A DNA stretch of 64,000 nt from JBDOQU01 sp039839375 (GTDB lineage: Bacteria; Pseudomonadota; Alphaproteobacteria; DSM-16000; Inquilinaceae): positions 180,288-244,287 of the forward strand of contig NZ_JBDOQU010000006.1 in the NCBI RefSeq assembly GCF_039839375.1. Reading direction: 5' to 3'. Every line of letters begins with the position of its first letter. The first letter of the stretch is position 1. The notes below the pieces were generated by a model, which was given only the letters and a program-made list of their open reading frames with translations, was not told where the DNA came from and ran no database searches. The position numbers and the translations under genes were made by a program. Positions 36,971 through 45,980 of the stretch are shown here, piece after piece.

Positions 36971-38083
36971 ATGTCCCACGAAACCGTTCGCGTCGCGCTC
37001 GCCGGGCGTGGATACGACATCCTCATCGGCGGCGGCCTGATCGACCGGGCGGGCGCGCTGATCGCGCCGGCGCTGCCGTCGAAACGGGCGGTGATCGTCA
37101 CCGACGAGACGGTGGCCTCCCTGCACCTGCCGCGACTGGAGGCGGCGCTGGATCGCGAGGCCATCCGCCATGACAGGCTGGTCGTGCCCGCCGGCGAGGG
37201 ATCGAAGAGCTGGGCCTGCCTGGGCGACCTGCACGACCGGCTGCTGGGGCTCACCATCGAACGGTCGGTGACGGTGATCGCGCTGGGCGGCGGGGTCGTG
37301 GGCGACCTCGCGGGCTTCGCCGCCGCTTCCGCCCTTCGCGGCCTGCCCCTCATCCAGATACCGACGACGCTGCTGGCGCAGGTCGACAGCGCCGTCGGGG
37401 GCAAGACCGGGATCAACAGCCGGCACGGCAAGAATTTGATCGGCGCCTTCCACCAGCCGCGCTTGGTCCTGGCCGACATCGACCTGCTGGACAGCCTGCC
37501 GCGACGCCAACTCCTCGCCGGCTATGCCGAAGTGGTGAAGTACGGCGCGATAGACCGGCCGGACTTCTTCGCCTGGCTGGAGGAGAACGGCGCCCGCGCT
37601 CTCGACGGCGACAAGGCGGCCCTTATCCATGCGGTCCGCGAAAGCTGCCGGGCGAAGGCGGAAACGGTGGCCGCCGACGAGACCGAGCAGGGACGCCGGG
37701 CGCTGCTCAATCTCGGCCACACCTTCGGCCATGCGCTGGAGGCCGAGACGGGCTACGGCGACGCGCTGCTGCATGGCGAGGCGGTCGCGCTGGGCATGGT
37801 CCTGGCCTTCGACCTGTCGGCGCGCCTTGGCCTCTGCCCCCGGTCTGACGCGGACAGGCTGCGCCGGCACCTGGCGTCCGTCGGGCTGCCGGTGGCGCTG
37901 CCGGGAATCGGCGGAAAGCCCTGGGACGCCGGGGCGCTCCTGGCCCACATGTCGAAAGACAAGAAGGTGCAGGAGGGGACGGTCACCTTCATCCTGGCCC
38001 ATGGCATCGGCCGGAGCTTCATCGACAGGAGCGTCGACCCCGCCGAGGTCGCGATGCTGCTGAACGACGCCGTCGCCGCCTGA
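36971..38083 (+). CDS. aroB: 3-dehydroquinate synthase
   Basis: 370 residues. NAD-binding GGGVVGDLAGFAAASALRG, then PTTLLAQVDSAVGGKTGINSRHGKN and the zinc-ligand regions around GYAEVVKYG and NLGHTFGHALE. Converts DAHP to 3-dehydroquinate, second step of the shikimate pathway. Co-directional with aroK (63-base gap) and with the following CorC-like gene (19-base gap), so one operon is likely. Confidence 0.97.
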   Translation: MSHETVRVALAGRGYDILIGGGLIDRAGALIAPALPSKRAVIVTDETVASLHLPRLEAALDREAIRHDRLVVPAGEGSKSWACLGDLHDRLLGLTIERSVTVIALGGGVVGDLAGFAAASALRGLPLIQIPTTLLAQVDSAVGGKTGINSRHGKNLIGAFHQPRLVLADIDLLDSLPRRQLLAGYAEVVKYGAIDRPDFFAWLEENGARALDGDKAALIHAVRESCRAKAETVAADETEQGRRALLNLGHTFGHALEAETGYGDALLHGEAVALGMVLAFDLSARLGLCPRSDADRLRRHLASVGLPVALPGIGGKPWDAGALLAHMSKDKKVQEGTVTFILAHGIGRSFIDRSVDPAEVAMLLNDAVAA

Positions 38084-38102
38084 CGAAGGGAGTCCCGAAC
38101 CG

Positions 38103-39401
38103 ATGGACGTCTCGATCGCGATCAGCCTGGCCCTGATCCTCGCCTGCCTGCTGCTGTCGGCGTTCTTCTCAGGTTCGGAGACGGCGCTGACGGCCGCGAG
38201 CCGCGCCCGGATGCATCAGCTGGAGAATGAAGGGATGGGCCGAGCGAGCCTGGTCAACCTGCTGCGCCGCGACAATGAAAAGCTGCTGGGCACGCTGCTT
38301 CTGGGCAACAATCTGGTGAACATCCTGGCCTCGTCGGTGGCGACAAGCACCTTGCTGGTCCTGGTGGGGGAAGCCGCCGTGCCGGTGGCGACGCTGGTCA
38401 TGACGCTGACCATCCTCGTCTTCTCCGAGGTCCTGCCGAAGACCTATGCGATCCGCCATTCGGAAAGCGCCGCGCTGGCGGTCGCGCCGTTCCTCAGGCC
38501 GCTGATCCTTCTGCTGTCGCCCCTCGTCTCGCTGATCAACCTGATCGTCAGGCTGATCCTCCGGCTGTTCGGCGCCCACGGGTCGGGGATGGCCGTCGGC
38601 AGCCATATCGAGGAGCTGCGTGGCGCGATCGAGCTTCACCGGGGACCGGAGCAGGAGACCCAGCATGAGCGGGCGATGCTGCGGTCGATCCTCGATCTGG
38701 GCGATGTCGAGGTGTCGGAGATCATGATCCACCGCCGAAATGTCGCGACCATCGACGCCGACGAGCCGGTGGCCGACATCGTGCGGGCGGTGCTGGAGAG
38801 TCCTTTCACCCGCATTCCGGTCTGGCGGGGCGATCCGGACAACATCGTCGGCATCCTCCACGCCAAGGATCTGCTGCGCGCGCTCCAGCAGCGGGAGGGA
38901 CGCGTCGAGGGGCTGGACGTTCTGGAGATCGCCGGGAAGCCCTGGTTCATCCCGGATTCGACCACGCTTCTGGACCAGCTTCAGGCCTTCCGCGACCGGC
39001 GGGAGCATTTCGCCATGGTCGTCGACGAATATGGCAGCCTCCAGGGCGTGGTGACGCTGGAGGACATATTGGAGGAGATCGTCGGCGACATCACCGACGA
39101 GCACGATGTCCAGGTAGCCGGCGTCAGGCCGCAGCCCGTCGGCGATTTCATCATCGACGGCACGGTGACGCTGCGCGACCTCAACCGCCAGTTCGAATGG
39201 CGGCTGCCGGACGACCATGCCTCGACGCTGGCCGGGCTGGTGCTGCATGAGGCGCGGCGCATCCCGGAGGTCGGGCAGACCTTCACCTTCTACGGCTTCC
39301 GGTTCGAGATCCTGCGCCGCCAGCGCAACCAGATCATGTCGATCCGCGTCACTCCGCCCGGAGAGGACGCGGAGACCGAAGAGCCCGCGGAGCAAGGTTG
39401 A
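38103..39401 (+). CDS. HlyC/CorC (CNNM-type) transporter
   Basis: 432 residues: an N-terminal CNNM/DUF21 membrane domain with about four helices (LLLSAFFSGSETALTAASRARM; LGTLLLGNNLVNILASSVATS), two CBS domains (EIMIHRRNVATI; FHIPDST-like segment to YGSLQGVVTLEDILEEIVGDI) and a C-terminal CorC/HlyC domain. Members are implicated in Mg2+/Co2+ export. Downstream of aroB in the same operon. Start has GAAGGGAG at correct spacing. Confidence 0.9.
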   Translation: MDVSIAISLALILACLLLSAFFSGSETALTAASRARMHQLENEGMGRASLVNLLRRDNEKLLGTLLLGNNLVNILASSVATSTLLVLVGEAAVPVATLVMTLTILVFSEVLPKTYAIRHSESAALAVAPFLRPLILLLSPLVSLINLIVRLILRLFGAHGSGMAVGSHIEELRGAIELHRGPEQETQHERAMLRSILDLGDVEVSEIMIHRRNVATIDADEPVADIVRAVLESPFTRIPVWRGDPDNIVGILHAKDLLRALQQREGRVEGLDVLEIAGKPWFIPDSTTLLDQLQAFRDRREHFAMVVDEYGSLQGVVTLEDILEEIVGDITDEHDVQVAGVRPQPVGDFIIDGTVTLRDLNRQFEWRLPDDHASTLAGLVLHEARRIPEVGQTFTFYGFRFEILRRQRNQIMSIRVTPPGEDAETEEPAEQG

Positions 39402-39429
39402 CCGTTCCTGGTCGGCGGCGCACTCTTAC

Positions 39430-39441
39430 GTTTACGTAAAC
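39430..39441. promoter_or_regulatory. Palindrome GTTTACGTAAAC upstream of DUF2889 gene
   Basis: A perfect 12-bp palindrome ending 11 bases before the DUF2889 ATG, preceded by TTAC so that TTACG is repeated. It resembles the ACGTTTACGTAAACG-type sites reported for LiuR (MerR family), which controls branched-chain amino-acid and acyl-CoA catabolism in proteobacteria. No LiuR gene is in the window. Confidence 0.4.
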
Positions 39442-39452
39442 GGAAAGCAACC

Positions 39453-40055
39453 ATGCCCCTCTCACCCCCGGCCGAGCGCGAGCCCCTCCACACGCGTCAT
39501 GTCGAATGCCGCGGCTATCGCCGCGCCGACGGGCTGTGGGACGTCGAGGGCCATATGACGGACGTCAAGGCCTACGCGTTCGAGAACGAACACCGGGGCC
39601 GCATCGAGCCCGGCATACCGCTTCACGATATGCGGCTGCGGCTGACGCTGGATGATCGCTTTACCATCCTGGAGGTCGAGGCGGCGACCGACGCCGCGCC
39701 CTATGGCGTGTGCGGATCCATTGCACCCGCCTTCCAGCGGCTCGTCGGCCTGCGCGTCAAGGCCGGCTTCACCCGGCAGGTGAAGGAGCGGCTGGGTGGG
39801 GTCCATGGATGCACCCATCTGGTCGAGTTGCTGGGGCCGATGGCCACCACCGCCTTCCAGACCATCTATCCTGTCCTGACGCGGGAGCGTGCGGCGGCGG
39901 AAGGAAAGACGGCCACGTCCGGCCCGCCCTCGCCGCCTTCGGCCGGCGATCGCCCGCCCCCGCTGCTCAATTCCTGCCACGCCTTCGCCAGCGATGGAGA
40001 GATCGCCCGGCGGCTGTGGACGGCCTTCTACACCGGCGACCGGGACGCCGACTGA
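39453..40055 (+). CDS. DUF2889 domain protein
   Basis: 200 residues, soluble. Conserved DUF2889 pattern: HTRHVECRGYRRADGLWDVEGHMTDVKAY...PGIPLHDMRLRLTLDDRFTILEVEAATDAAPYGVC...GCTHLVELLGPMATTAFQTI. Biochemical role unknown. A strong palindrome directly upstream suggests specific regulation. Its 3' end overlaps the convergent ribbon-helix-helix gene by 28 bases. Confidence 0.8.
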   Translation: MPLSPPAEREPLHTRHVECRGYRRADGLWDVEGHMTDVKAYAFENEHRGRIEPGIPLHDMRLRLTLDDRFTILEVEAATDAAPYGVCGSIAPAFQRLVGLRVKAGFTRQVKERLGGVHGCTHLVELLGPMATTAFQTIYPVLTRERAAAEGKTATSGPPSPPSAGDRPPPLLNSCHAFASDGEIARRLWTAFYTGDRDAD

Positions 40056-40324
40056 CGCCGGGTCCGGCGCTCGTCAATCTCCCGCTCCTCCACCGTGTCA
40101 CGATAGAAGGCCAGGATCGCCACCCGGATCGCAGCGGTGAGCGAGGAACGCCCGCGCACCCGGTCTACATCCTGGCAGAACTGGTGAATGGTGCGTCCCG
40201 TCCGGCGGCAGATATCTTCCATCGCGCTCCACATATAGGGCTCCAGCCTGATGCTGGTCCGTTTCGGCGCTCCTTCCCGCGCGTCCAGCAAAGTGATGTT
40301 CCGGCACTTGAGGGAACTGGGCAT
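40028..40324 (-). CDS. Ribbon-helix-helix domain protein
   Basis: 98 residues. KRTSIRLEPYMWSAMEDICRRTGRTIHQFCQDVDRVRG...SLTAAIRVAILAFYRD is the ribbon-helix-helix fold of the RHH_4 type, common in alphaproteobacteria and usually of unknown target. The upstream 176 bases (40325-40500) are AT-rich and must hold its promoter. Confidence 0.8.
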   Translation of the reverse strand: MPSSLKCRNITLLDAREGAPKRTSIRLEPYMWSAMEDICRRTGRTIHQFCQDVDRVRGRSSLTAAIRVAILAFYRDTVEEREIDERRTRRQSASRSPV

Positions 40325-40500
40325 CGGCTAGTTCACCTTACACGTTCCGATAGCACAAGCCATCTCGATTTCTAATTAACTTTCGACGGACTTTACCCCT
40401 CTCTTTCTCCGTTTCAACCGAAATCAAAAATTCGATTAGTTTTTCTTTTTAAAGTTGCAATCAAGAGCATGGCTGTCTTTTCGCCGCCCTCGTCCTTTGT

Positions 40501-40773
40501 TCAACGCTGTTCGTCGGGCGTCCTGGTCACCAGCGCCAGCGCATGGATTCGGTCGGCCATCTCCTCGGCCAGAAGGCCATAGACCAGGCGCTGCCGGTCG
40601 ACCCTGGAGCGGCCCTCGAAGGCGGTCGAGACGATGGTGACGCGGAAATGGCTTTCTCCCCTGCCATCATGGCCGGCATGGCCTTCATGCCGATGGCTGT
40701 CATCGATGATCTCCAGATGAAGGGGCGCCAGCCCTTCGGTCAGCTTCCGCCGGATGCTGTCGGCAACGCTCAT
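40501..40773 (-). CDS. bolA: BolA-family protein
   Basis: 90 residues from ATG at 40773 (MSVADSIRRKL); an ATG at 40779 is too close to the AAGGA ribosome site. BolA fold with FRVTIVSTAFEGRSRVDRQRLVYGLLAEEMADRIHALAL, and the conserved His in GESHF plus a His-rich loop (DSHRHEGHAGHDG). BolA proteins bind Fe-S clusters with monothiol glutaredoxins. It is divergent from an Atm1-type exporter, another Fe-S/glutathione-linked gene. Confidence 0.92.
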   Translation of the reverse strand: MSVADSIRRKLTEGLAPLHLEIIDDSHRHEGHAGHDGRGESHFRVTIVSTAFEGRSRVDRQRLVYGLLAEEMADRIHALALVTRTPDEQR

Positions 40774-40840
40774 TGTCATTTCCTTCGAACAGGTTCCGTC
40801 ATGTCCCGATGAATGCCCGATCCGCGCGGCCGGGGAAACC

Positions 40841-40868
40841 GTCATGCTGGACTTGACAGGGTATCCAT
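40841..40868. repeat. Degenerate REP-like half element
   Basis: GTCATGCTGGACTTGA followed by CAGGGTATCCATAGG matches the dispersed palindrome family (GTCATGCTGGACTTGATCCAGC...) with the distal arm decayed. It sits between bolA and the Atm1-type gene. Confidence 0.55.
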
Positions 40869-40889
40869 AGGAATTTGCCCGAAGCGACC

Positions 40890-42743
40890 ATGACCGAAAC
40901 TTCTCCCCCCGCCAGCGCCGCCCGGACCGATTTCGGGGTGCTGCGCACGCTCGCCCCCTACCTCTGGCCCAAGGACGGGCGGGAGATGAAGGCGCGCGTG
41001 GTCATCGCCATGGCGTTCCTGATCGCGGCCAAGATAGCCAACGTCTACATCCCGATCTTCTACAAGCAGGCGGTCGACGCGCTGACGCCCGGGCAGGCGG
41101 CAGGGCAGGCTCCCGAACAGTCGCTGGCGCTGATCGTGCCGGTCGGCGCGATCCTGGCCTATGGGCTGGCCCGCGTGCTGAGCCTCGGATTCTCCGAACT
41201 GCGGGACGCGGTGTTCGCGAAGGTGGCGCAGCGCGCGATACGGCGCGCCTCCTTCAACATCTTCCGGCATCTTCACACGCTGGCGCTGCGCTTCCATCTG
41301 GAACGGCGGACCGGCGGACTGTCGCGCGTCATCGAGCGGGGGACCCGCGCGATCGAGACGATGCTGTCCTTCATGCTGTTCAACATCCTGCCGACCCTGT
41401 TCGAGATCCTGCTGGTCGCCGGCATCCTCTGGGGGCTGTTCAACATCTGGTTCGCGCTGGTCACGCTGGTGACGGTCGTCGGCTATATCGGTTTCACCAT
41501 GTGGGTCACCGAATGGCGGCTGAAGTTCCGCCGCCAGATGAACGAGACGGACGAGGACGCCAACACCAAGGCGATCGACAGCCTGATCAATTACGAGACG
41601 GTGAAGTATTTCGGCAACGAGGCGCATGAGGCGGACCGCTTCGACGGCGCCATGCGGCGCTACGAACATGCCGCCGTGCGCTCTCGCTCCTCGCTCTCCA
41701 TGCTGAACATCGGGCAGGCGGCGATCATCTCGACCGGCCTCACGCTGATCATGTACATGGCGGCGCGCGGGATCGTCGCCGGCACGATGACGGTCGGCGA
41801 TTTCGTGCTGGTCAACACCTACCTGATCCAGCTCTACCAGCCGCTCAACTTCTTCGGCTTCGTCTATCGGGAGATCAAGCAGGGGCTGGTCGACATGAAC
41901 GCCATGTTCAGGCTGCTTGAGGTGGATGCCGAGGTGGAGGACAAGCCCGGCGCGCCCGCGCTCTCGATCGCCGGCGGGTCGGTCGCCTTCAATGACGTGT
42001 ATTTCGGCTACGACCCTCGCCGGCCGATCCTGAAGGGCGTCTCCTTCACCGTACCGCCCGGCCGCACGGTGGCGATCGTCGGGCCGACCGGCGCGGGCAA
42101 GTCAACCGTCAGCCGCCTGCTGTTCCGCTTCTACGACGTGAATGGCGGCGCGGTCCTGATCGACGGGCAGGATGTCCGCGACGTGACGCAAATCTCGCTC
42201 AGGTCGGCGATCGGAATCGTCCCGCAGGACACGGTGCTGTTCAACGACACGATCTACTACAACATCGCCTATGGCCGCCCCGGCGCGACGCGGGAGGAGG
42301 TGGAGGAGGCCGCCCGGCTGGCGCGAATCCACGGCTTCATCCAAACGCTGCCCGATGGCTACGAAACGAAGGTGGGCGAACGCGGGTTGAAACTTTCGGG
42401 CGGGGAGAAGCAGCGGGTCGCCATCGCCCGGACGATCCTGAAGCGCCCCGCCATCCTGCTGTTCGACGAAGCGACCTCCGCGCTGGACACCCATACCGAG
42501 CGGGAGATACAGGCCAATCTGAGGGAGGTTTCCCAAGGGCGGACGACGCTGGTCATCGCCCACCGCCTGTCGACGGTCATCGACGCGGACGAGATCATCG
42601 TTCTGGAGGAAGGCCGAATCGTCGAACGCGGCCGCCATCGCGACCTTCTCTCCGCCCACGGCCCCTATGCCGCCCTCTGGCGTCGCCAGCAGGAAGCGGC
42701 GGCTGGCCCCGGCCCCGTCATCCCGGCGCACAGCCCGGTCTAG
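40890..42743 (+). CDS. Atm1-type ABC exporter (half transporter, HMT1/ATM1 family)
   Basis: 617 residues from ATG at 40890 (a TTG at 40875 would add five). Six-helix ABC transmembrane domain, then an ATPase domain with Walker A GPTGAGKST, signature LSGGEKQRVAIAR, Walker B ILLFDEATSALD and switch IAHRLSTV. FHLERRTGGLSRVIERGTRAI and YETVKYFGNE are characteristic of the Atm1/HMT1 group, which exports glutathione-linked sulfur species or metal-glutathione complexes. Divergent from bolA. Confidence 0.92.
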   Translation: MTETSPPASAARTDFGVLRTLAPYLWPKDGREMKARVVIAMAFLIAAKIANVYIPIFYKQAVDALTPGQAAGQAPEQSLALIVPVGAILAYGLARVLSLGFSELRDAVFAKVAQRAIRRASFNIFRHLHTLALRFHLERRTGGLSRVIERGTRAIETMLSFMLFNILPTLFEILLVAGILWGLFNIWFALVTLVTVVGYIGFTMWVTEWRLKFRRQMNETDEDANTKAIDSLINYETVKYFGNEAHEADRFDGAMRRYEHAAVRSRSSLSMLNIGQAAIISTGLTLIMYMAARGIVAGTMTVGDFVLVNTYLIQLYQPLNFFGFVYREIKQGLVDMNAMFRLLEVDAEVEDKPGAPALSIAGGSVAFNDVYFGYDPRRPILKGVSFTVPPGRTVAIVGPTGAGKSTVSRLLFRFYDVNGGAVLIDGQDVRDVTQISLRSAIGIVPQDTVLFNDTIYYNIAYGRPGATREEVEEAARLARIHGFIQTLPDGYETKVGERGLKLSGGEKQRVAIARTILKRPAILLFDEATSALDTHTEREIQANLREVSQGRTTLVIAHRLSTVIDADEIIVLEEGRIVERGRHRDLLSAHGPYAALWRRQQEAAAGPGPVIPAHSPV

Positions 42744-42996
42744 AAGCCGGCTTCCTTACCGTGACGAACGCCCAAGACATGGAAGCAAATCGCCGCAGAA
42801 CACACCGTGGAACGTTCGACCGGCGTCAAGTGTCGCGCCAGTGAAGTCTGCAGGGTTAAAGGTTGGACAGACCGCAGGCCTCTATATTCGGTGAGGCCAA
42901 GGATCGTCCTTGCCCGCACACAGCCTGCTTATATTCGACTGTGCGACCGTCACGTACCGCGCGATATTGTAATCGCATTGGGCTCAGGAGGACATC

Positions 42997-44034
42997 ATGA
43001 ACGTACGCGAGCAAGCGGCTTATGACGCGATCACGCAGTCGACGATCGGAGTAGACATTGTAGGGGCGTCGGAGTCCAACCTGAAGAAACTGAGGGCAAT
43101 GAATCTAACTGAAGACGAGAAGAATTTCGTCAACAAGTTCGAGGCGTTGCCGTTGATGCTTGAGCACCGTTCTTCCGACGCCGAGAATAGCGGGTGGCAC
43201 GCCATTAAAGGAAAGACCAAGACGCATGGCGGCGTGAAAAATGGGGATGCGGCGATGCTTTCTCTATTCGAGCTTGCCAAGCTAATTGCTTCTCGCAGCG
43301 GGAAGACAGAAATCGCGAAGCTGCCATTGGACAGCGTTCGCCTTCAAGATGTAAAATTCAAAGATATTCTGGACGCATTGGGAGGAATAAAAATCAATAC
43401 AAGCGAGCGAGATTTTACGAATTTTGGTAATATAGATTTCGTTTTTTACAAGTTAAACGTAAAAGGAAAGCCGGTTGTCAGCGCAAATTCCGGAGGGGTG
43501 GCAAGCGGTAAACCTAAATATTTCGGCGACAGCAAACTATTGGAAGTGGGGTGGATCAGTTTCGATGATTGGGTGAGCTACTCTGCAAATCAGACGTTCA
43601 GTAACTCTCTGAATACCGCTTGGTATGGGTTTCCTTCAAATAGCCTCAAAGTAAAATATCAATCGGACGGATGGTCAAAAACATACACTTACACAGCTTA
43701 CAAGGAGATCGGAAAATCCTACACCCAGCACAGTATCGACAAAATGCCGCCGGCAGAACTTCGGAAGACGGCGTCAGAAGAGGTTTTCTGGGGACCCCAC
43801 ATCAAGCCGGGGATAGCACTAACTTTGGTAGAACATTTGAGGTTGGCAGATCCCTCGGGAACATGGATCAAGGGGAGCACCGGCGGCGGCGATCTTTCGG
43901 GGAGAGTGGCCAAATTGATGGCCGGAATCTGGAAGCTCATAGAAGCTAAGATTCCAGGAAACATGCCCTATTATCAGTTCAGAATATCCAAGAGCCAAGC
44001 TACCCCACCTGACAAGACGCTCGGGTTTTCCTAG
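42997..44034 (+). CDS. AT-rich orphan protein, possible effector
   Basis: 345 residues starting at ATG 42997 behind a strong AGGAGG. No signal peptide, membrane helix or family motif that I recognise. Composition differs sharply from its neighbours: one line (43381-43440) has 19 G+C in 60 bases, and codons ending in A/T dominate, pointing to horizontal acquisition. The middle part (EHRSSD...NFGNIDFVFYKL...VGWISFDDWV) loosely recalls toxin-domain proteins, but I would not assign a family. It is a single gene with no partner beside it: 253 bases follow the Atm1-type gene, and a small CopG-like gene converges on it. Confidence 0.7.
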   Translation: MNVREQAAYDAITQSTIGVDIVGASESNLKKLRAMNLTEDEKNFVNKFEALPLMLEHRSSDAENSGWHAIKGKTKTHGGVKNGDAAMLSLFELAKLIASRSGKTEIAKLPLDSVRLQDVKFKDILDALGGIKINTSERDFTNFGNIDFVFYKLNVKGKPVVSANSGGVASGKPKYFGDSKLLEVGWISFDDWVSYSANQTFSNSLNTAWYGFPSNSLKVKYQSDGWSKTYTYTAYKEIGKSYTQHSIDKMPPAELRKTASEEVFWGPHIKPGIALTLVEHLRLADPSGTWIKGSTGGGDLSGRVAKLMAGIWKLIEAKIPGNMPYYQFRISKSQATPPDKTLGFS

Positions 44035-44073
44035 GCTTGGGCCCTGTTTGGTGAACCACTCGCCGCGACTAGA

Positions 44074-44244
44074 TCAAGCGTGGCACACCGGCGGCTTCAC
44101 ATCATCGCCCTCTTCAAGCCGGACGAGCCACGCATCCACCTTCTCCGCCGTGGCGTGAAGATTGGTCTGCTGGAAATCGACCCAGGCTTCCAGTGCATCG
44201 CGATGCAGGCGTTCCCGCCGCGCCTTCCGGTCTAGATGCTGCAT
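44074..44244 (-). CDS. Small CopG-like / antitoxin-like protein
   Basis: 56 residues from ATG at 44244. ARRERLHRDALEAWVDFQQTNLHATAEKVDAWLVRLEEGDDVKPPVCHA matches a class of small proteins with pattern W..YQ.T.LH...EEVDAWL..LE.G......CH, usually labelled CopG-like. No toxin gene is adjacent. Found within a longer open frame that is otherwise not coding. Confidence 0.55.
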   Translation of the reverse strand: MQHLDRKARRERLHRDALEAWVDFQQTNLHATAEKVDAWLVRLEEGDDVKPPVCHA

Positions 44245-44282
44245 GTTGGGGCCATCCTCCGTTGGTGTCTCGGCGTCTTCAG

Positions 44283-44717
44283 TCACTCCCCCTTCGGCGC
44301 GCTTCCGGGTCTGGTCAGGATGAACAGCGCGACCGCCGCCAGCAGCGGCGCCAGCAGGATCGGAGCCCAGGGCGTGCCGGAGAGGATGGCGGTCGCGACC
44401 AGACTGACGGCCAGCATCGCGATCGCCGTCGCCTTGGCGCGGGGGCGGATGACGCCGTGCCGCCGCCAGGCCTGGAGCGGCGGCCCCAGCTTCGGATGAT
44501 GGTAGAGCCAATCGTGGAACCGGGGCGACCCGCGCGCGAAGCAGGCGAGCGCGATCAGCAGGAAGATCGTCGTCGGCAGGACCGGCGTCACCACGCCCAC
44601 GAACCCGACGCAGACGAAGATCCAGCCCAGCAGGTTGAAGCCGGCGCGCGACAGCCGGCCGTGGCGGGAGGCCGGCTCCGGGTTCGACGGGGGCGTCGGA
44701 GGGTCGCGTCCGTCCAT
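44283..44717 (-). CDS. YbaN/DUF454-family inner-membrane protein
   Basis: 144 residues from ATG at 44717 (MDGRDPPTP). The DUF454 pattern is clear: NLLGWIFVCVGFVGVVTPVLPTTIFLLIALACFARGSPRFHDWLYHHPKLGPPLQAW, with three to four helices. Function unknown. Divergent from the meaB-like gene. Confidence 0.85.
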   Translation of the reverse strand: MDGRDPPTPPSNPEPASRHGRLSRAGFNLLGWIFVCVGFVGVVTPVLPTTIFLLIALACFARGSPRFHDWLYHHPKLGPPLQAWRRHGVIRPRAKATAIAMLAVSLVATAILSGTPWAPILLAPLLAAVALFILTRPGSAPKGE

Positions 44718-44771
44718 GGGGTATGGGGTCCTGGGGTGTCGCGTCGCGGGAAGGCTTGGCCGGGATCGGCC

Positions 44772-45866
44772 GTGATTGATAATGTGGTCCGTCGCACCAT
44801 ACCGATATCGGAATCCGACGCCATCGCAAACGACGCCGCACGCACCGCCCCGGACGCATCGCCGGATGTACCGGATGACGAGGCCCGCGCCGCCGCCATC
44901 CGGCAGGGTGACCGGCGGACGCTCGCGCGGGCGATCACGCTGATCGAATCCGGTCGCGCCGACCATAGAGCGCACGCCGAAGCCTTGCTGCGCCTTCTGC
45001 TGCCCCATGCCGGCGGCGCGGTCAGGATCGGAATCTCCGGCTCGCCCGGCGTCGGCAAATCGACCTTCATCGAACGGTTCGGCCTGCGGCTGATCGAGGC
45101 CGGGCGAAGGGTGGCGGTGCTGGCGGTCGATCCTTCCTCCGTCCGCACCGGCGGGTCGATCCTGGGCGACAAGACGCGGATGGAGCTTCTGTCCCGCGAC
45201 GGCCGCGCCTTCATCCGCCCTTCCCCTTCCGGCGGGACGCTGGGCGGCGTCGCCCGCCGCACGCGTGAGGCGCTTCTGGCCTGCGAGGCGGCCGGCTTCG
45301 ACGTGGTGCTGGTGGAGACGGTGGGCGTCGGCCAGTCCGAAACGGCGGTCGCCGACATGGTCGACACCTTCCTTTTGATGCTGCAGCCCGGCGCCGGCGA
45401 CGAGCTTCAGGGCATCAAGCGCGGCATCGTGGAGCGTGCCGATATCGTCATCGTCAACAAGGCCGACGGCGACCTCAAGGCCCAGGCCAACCATGCCGCG
45501 GCCGAGTATCGCCACGCGCTGGCGCTGCTGCGCGACCGGTCCTCGCCCTGGCGTCCGCCGATCCTCCAGATATCGGCGGCCGAAGATCGCGGGCTGGAGG
45601 CGGTCTGGACCGCGATCGGCGATCACCGGGCGCTGATGGAGGAGACCGGCGCGCTGGACCGCCGCCGCGCCGACCAGGCCCGCGCCTGGCTGTGGAGCGC
45701 GATCGAGGACGGGTTGCGCCTCGCCTTCGCCGGCCATCCGGGCGTCCGCGCGAAACTCGCCGACATGGAGCGCGAGGTGACCGGGGGGCGCATCGCACCC
45801 ACGGAAGCGGCCCGGCGGCTTCTCGACTGCTTTCTCTCGAAGGACGACCGTCGGGATGAAACGTGA
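44772..45866 (+). CDS. meaB: MeaB/ArgK-type GTPase (methylmalonyl-CoA mutase-associated)
   Basis: About 364 residues. There is no ATG near the expected start; GTG at 44772 or 44784 are the candidates. P-loop GISGSPGVGKSTFIERFG, switch region DPSSVRTGGSILGDKTRM, VETVGVGQSE and guanine-specificity NKADGD identify the MeaB/ArgK G3E GTPases, which protect and load adenosylcobalamin on methylmalonyl-CoA mutase. The mutase is not in the window; cobS/cobT at 14-17 kb fit a cobalamin-making host. Confidence 0.9.
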   Translation: MIDNVVRRTIPISESDAIANDAARTAPDASPDVPDDEARAAAIRQGDRRTLARAITLIESGRADHRAHAEALLRLLLPHAGGAVRIGISGSPGVGKSTFIERFGLRLIEAGRRVAVLAVDPSSVRTGGSILGDKTRMELLSRDGRAFIRPSPSGGTLGGVARRTREALLACEAAGFDVVLVETVGVGQSETAVADMVDTFLLMLQPGAGDELQGIKRGIVERADIVIVNKADGDLKAQANHAAAEYRHALALLRDRSSPWRPPILQISAAEDRGLEAVWTAIGDHRALMEETGALDRRRADQARAWLWSAIEDGLRLAFAGHPGVRAKLADMEREVTGGRIAPTEAARRLLDCFLSKDDRRDET

Positions 45867-45980
45867 AGGCATCCTTGACGAACCGCCCCCGATACACCAT
45901 TTGTACCCGGTCAAATAATCTTGGGTCGCCTACCCCACCTACAAAGGCGCCGGAACAGGGTCCCCTCGAAGACATTTGAT

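Noticed and set aside
44193..44771. Long N-terminal extension of the meaB-like GTPase
   Set aside because: The upstream part of that open frame is antisense to the YbaN-type gene and is Arg/Gly/Asp-rich shadow sequence.
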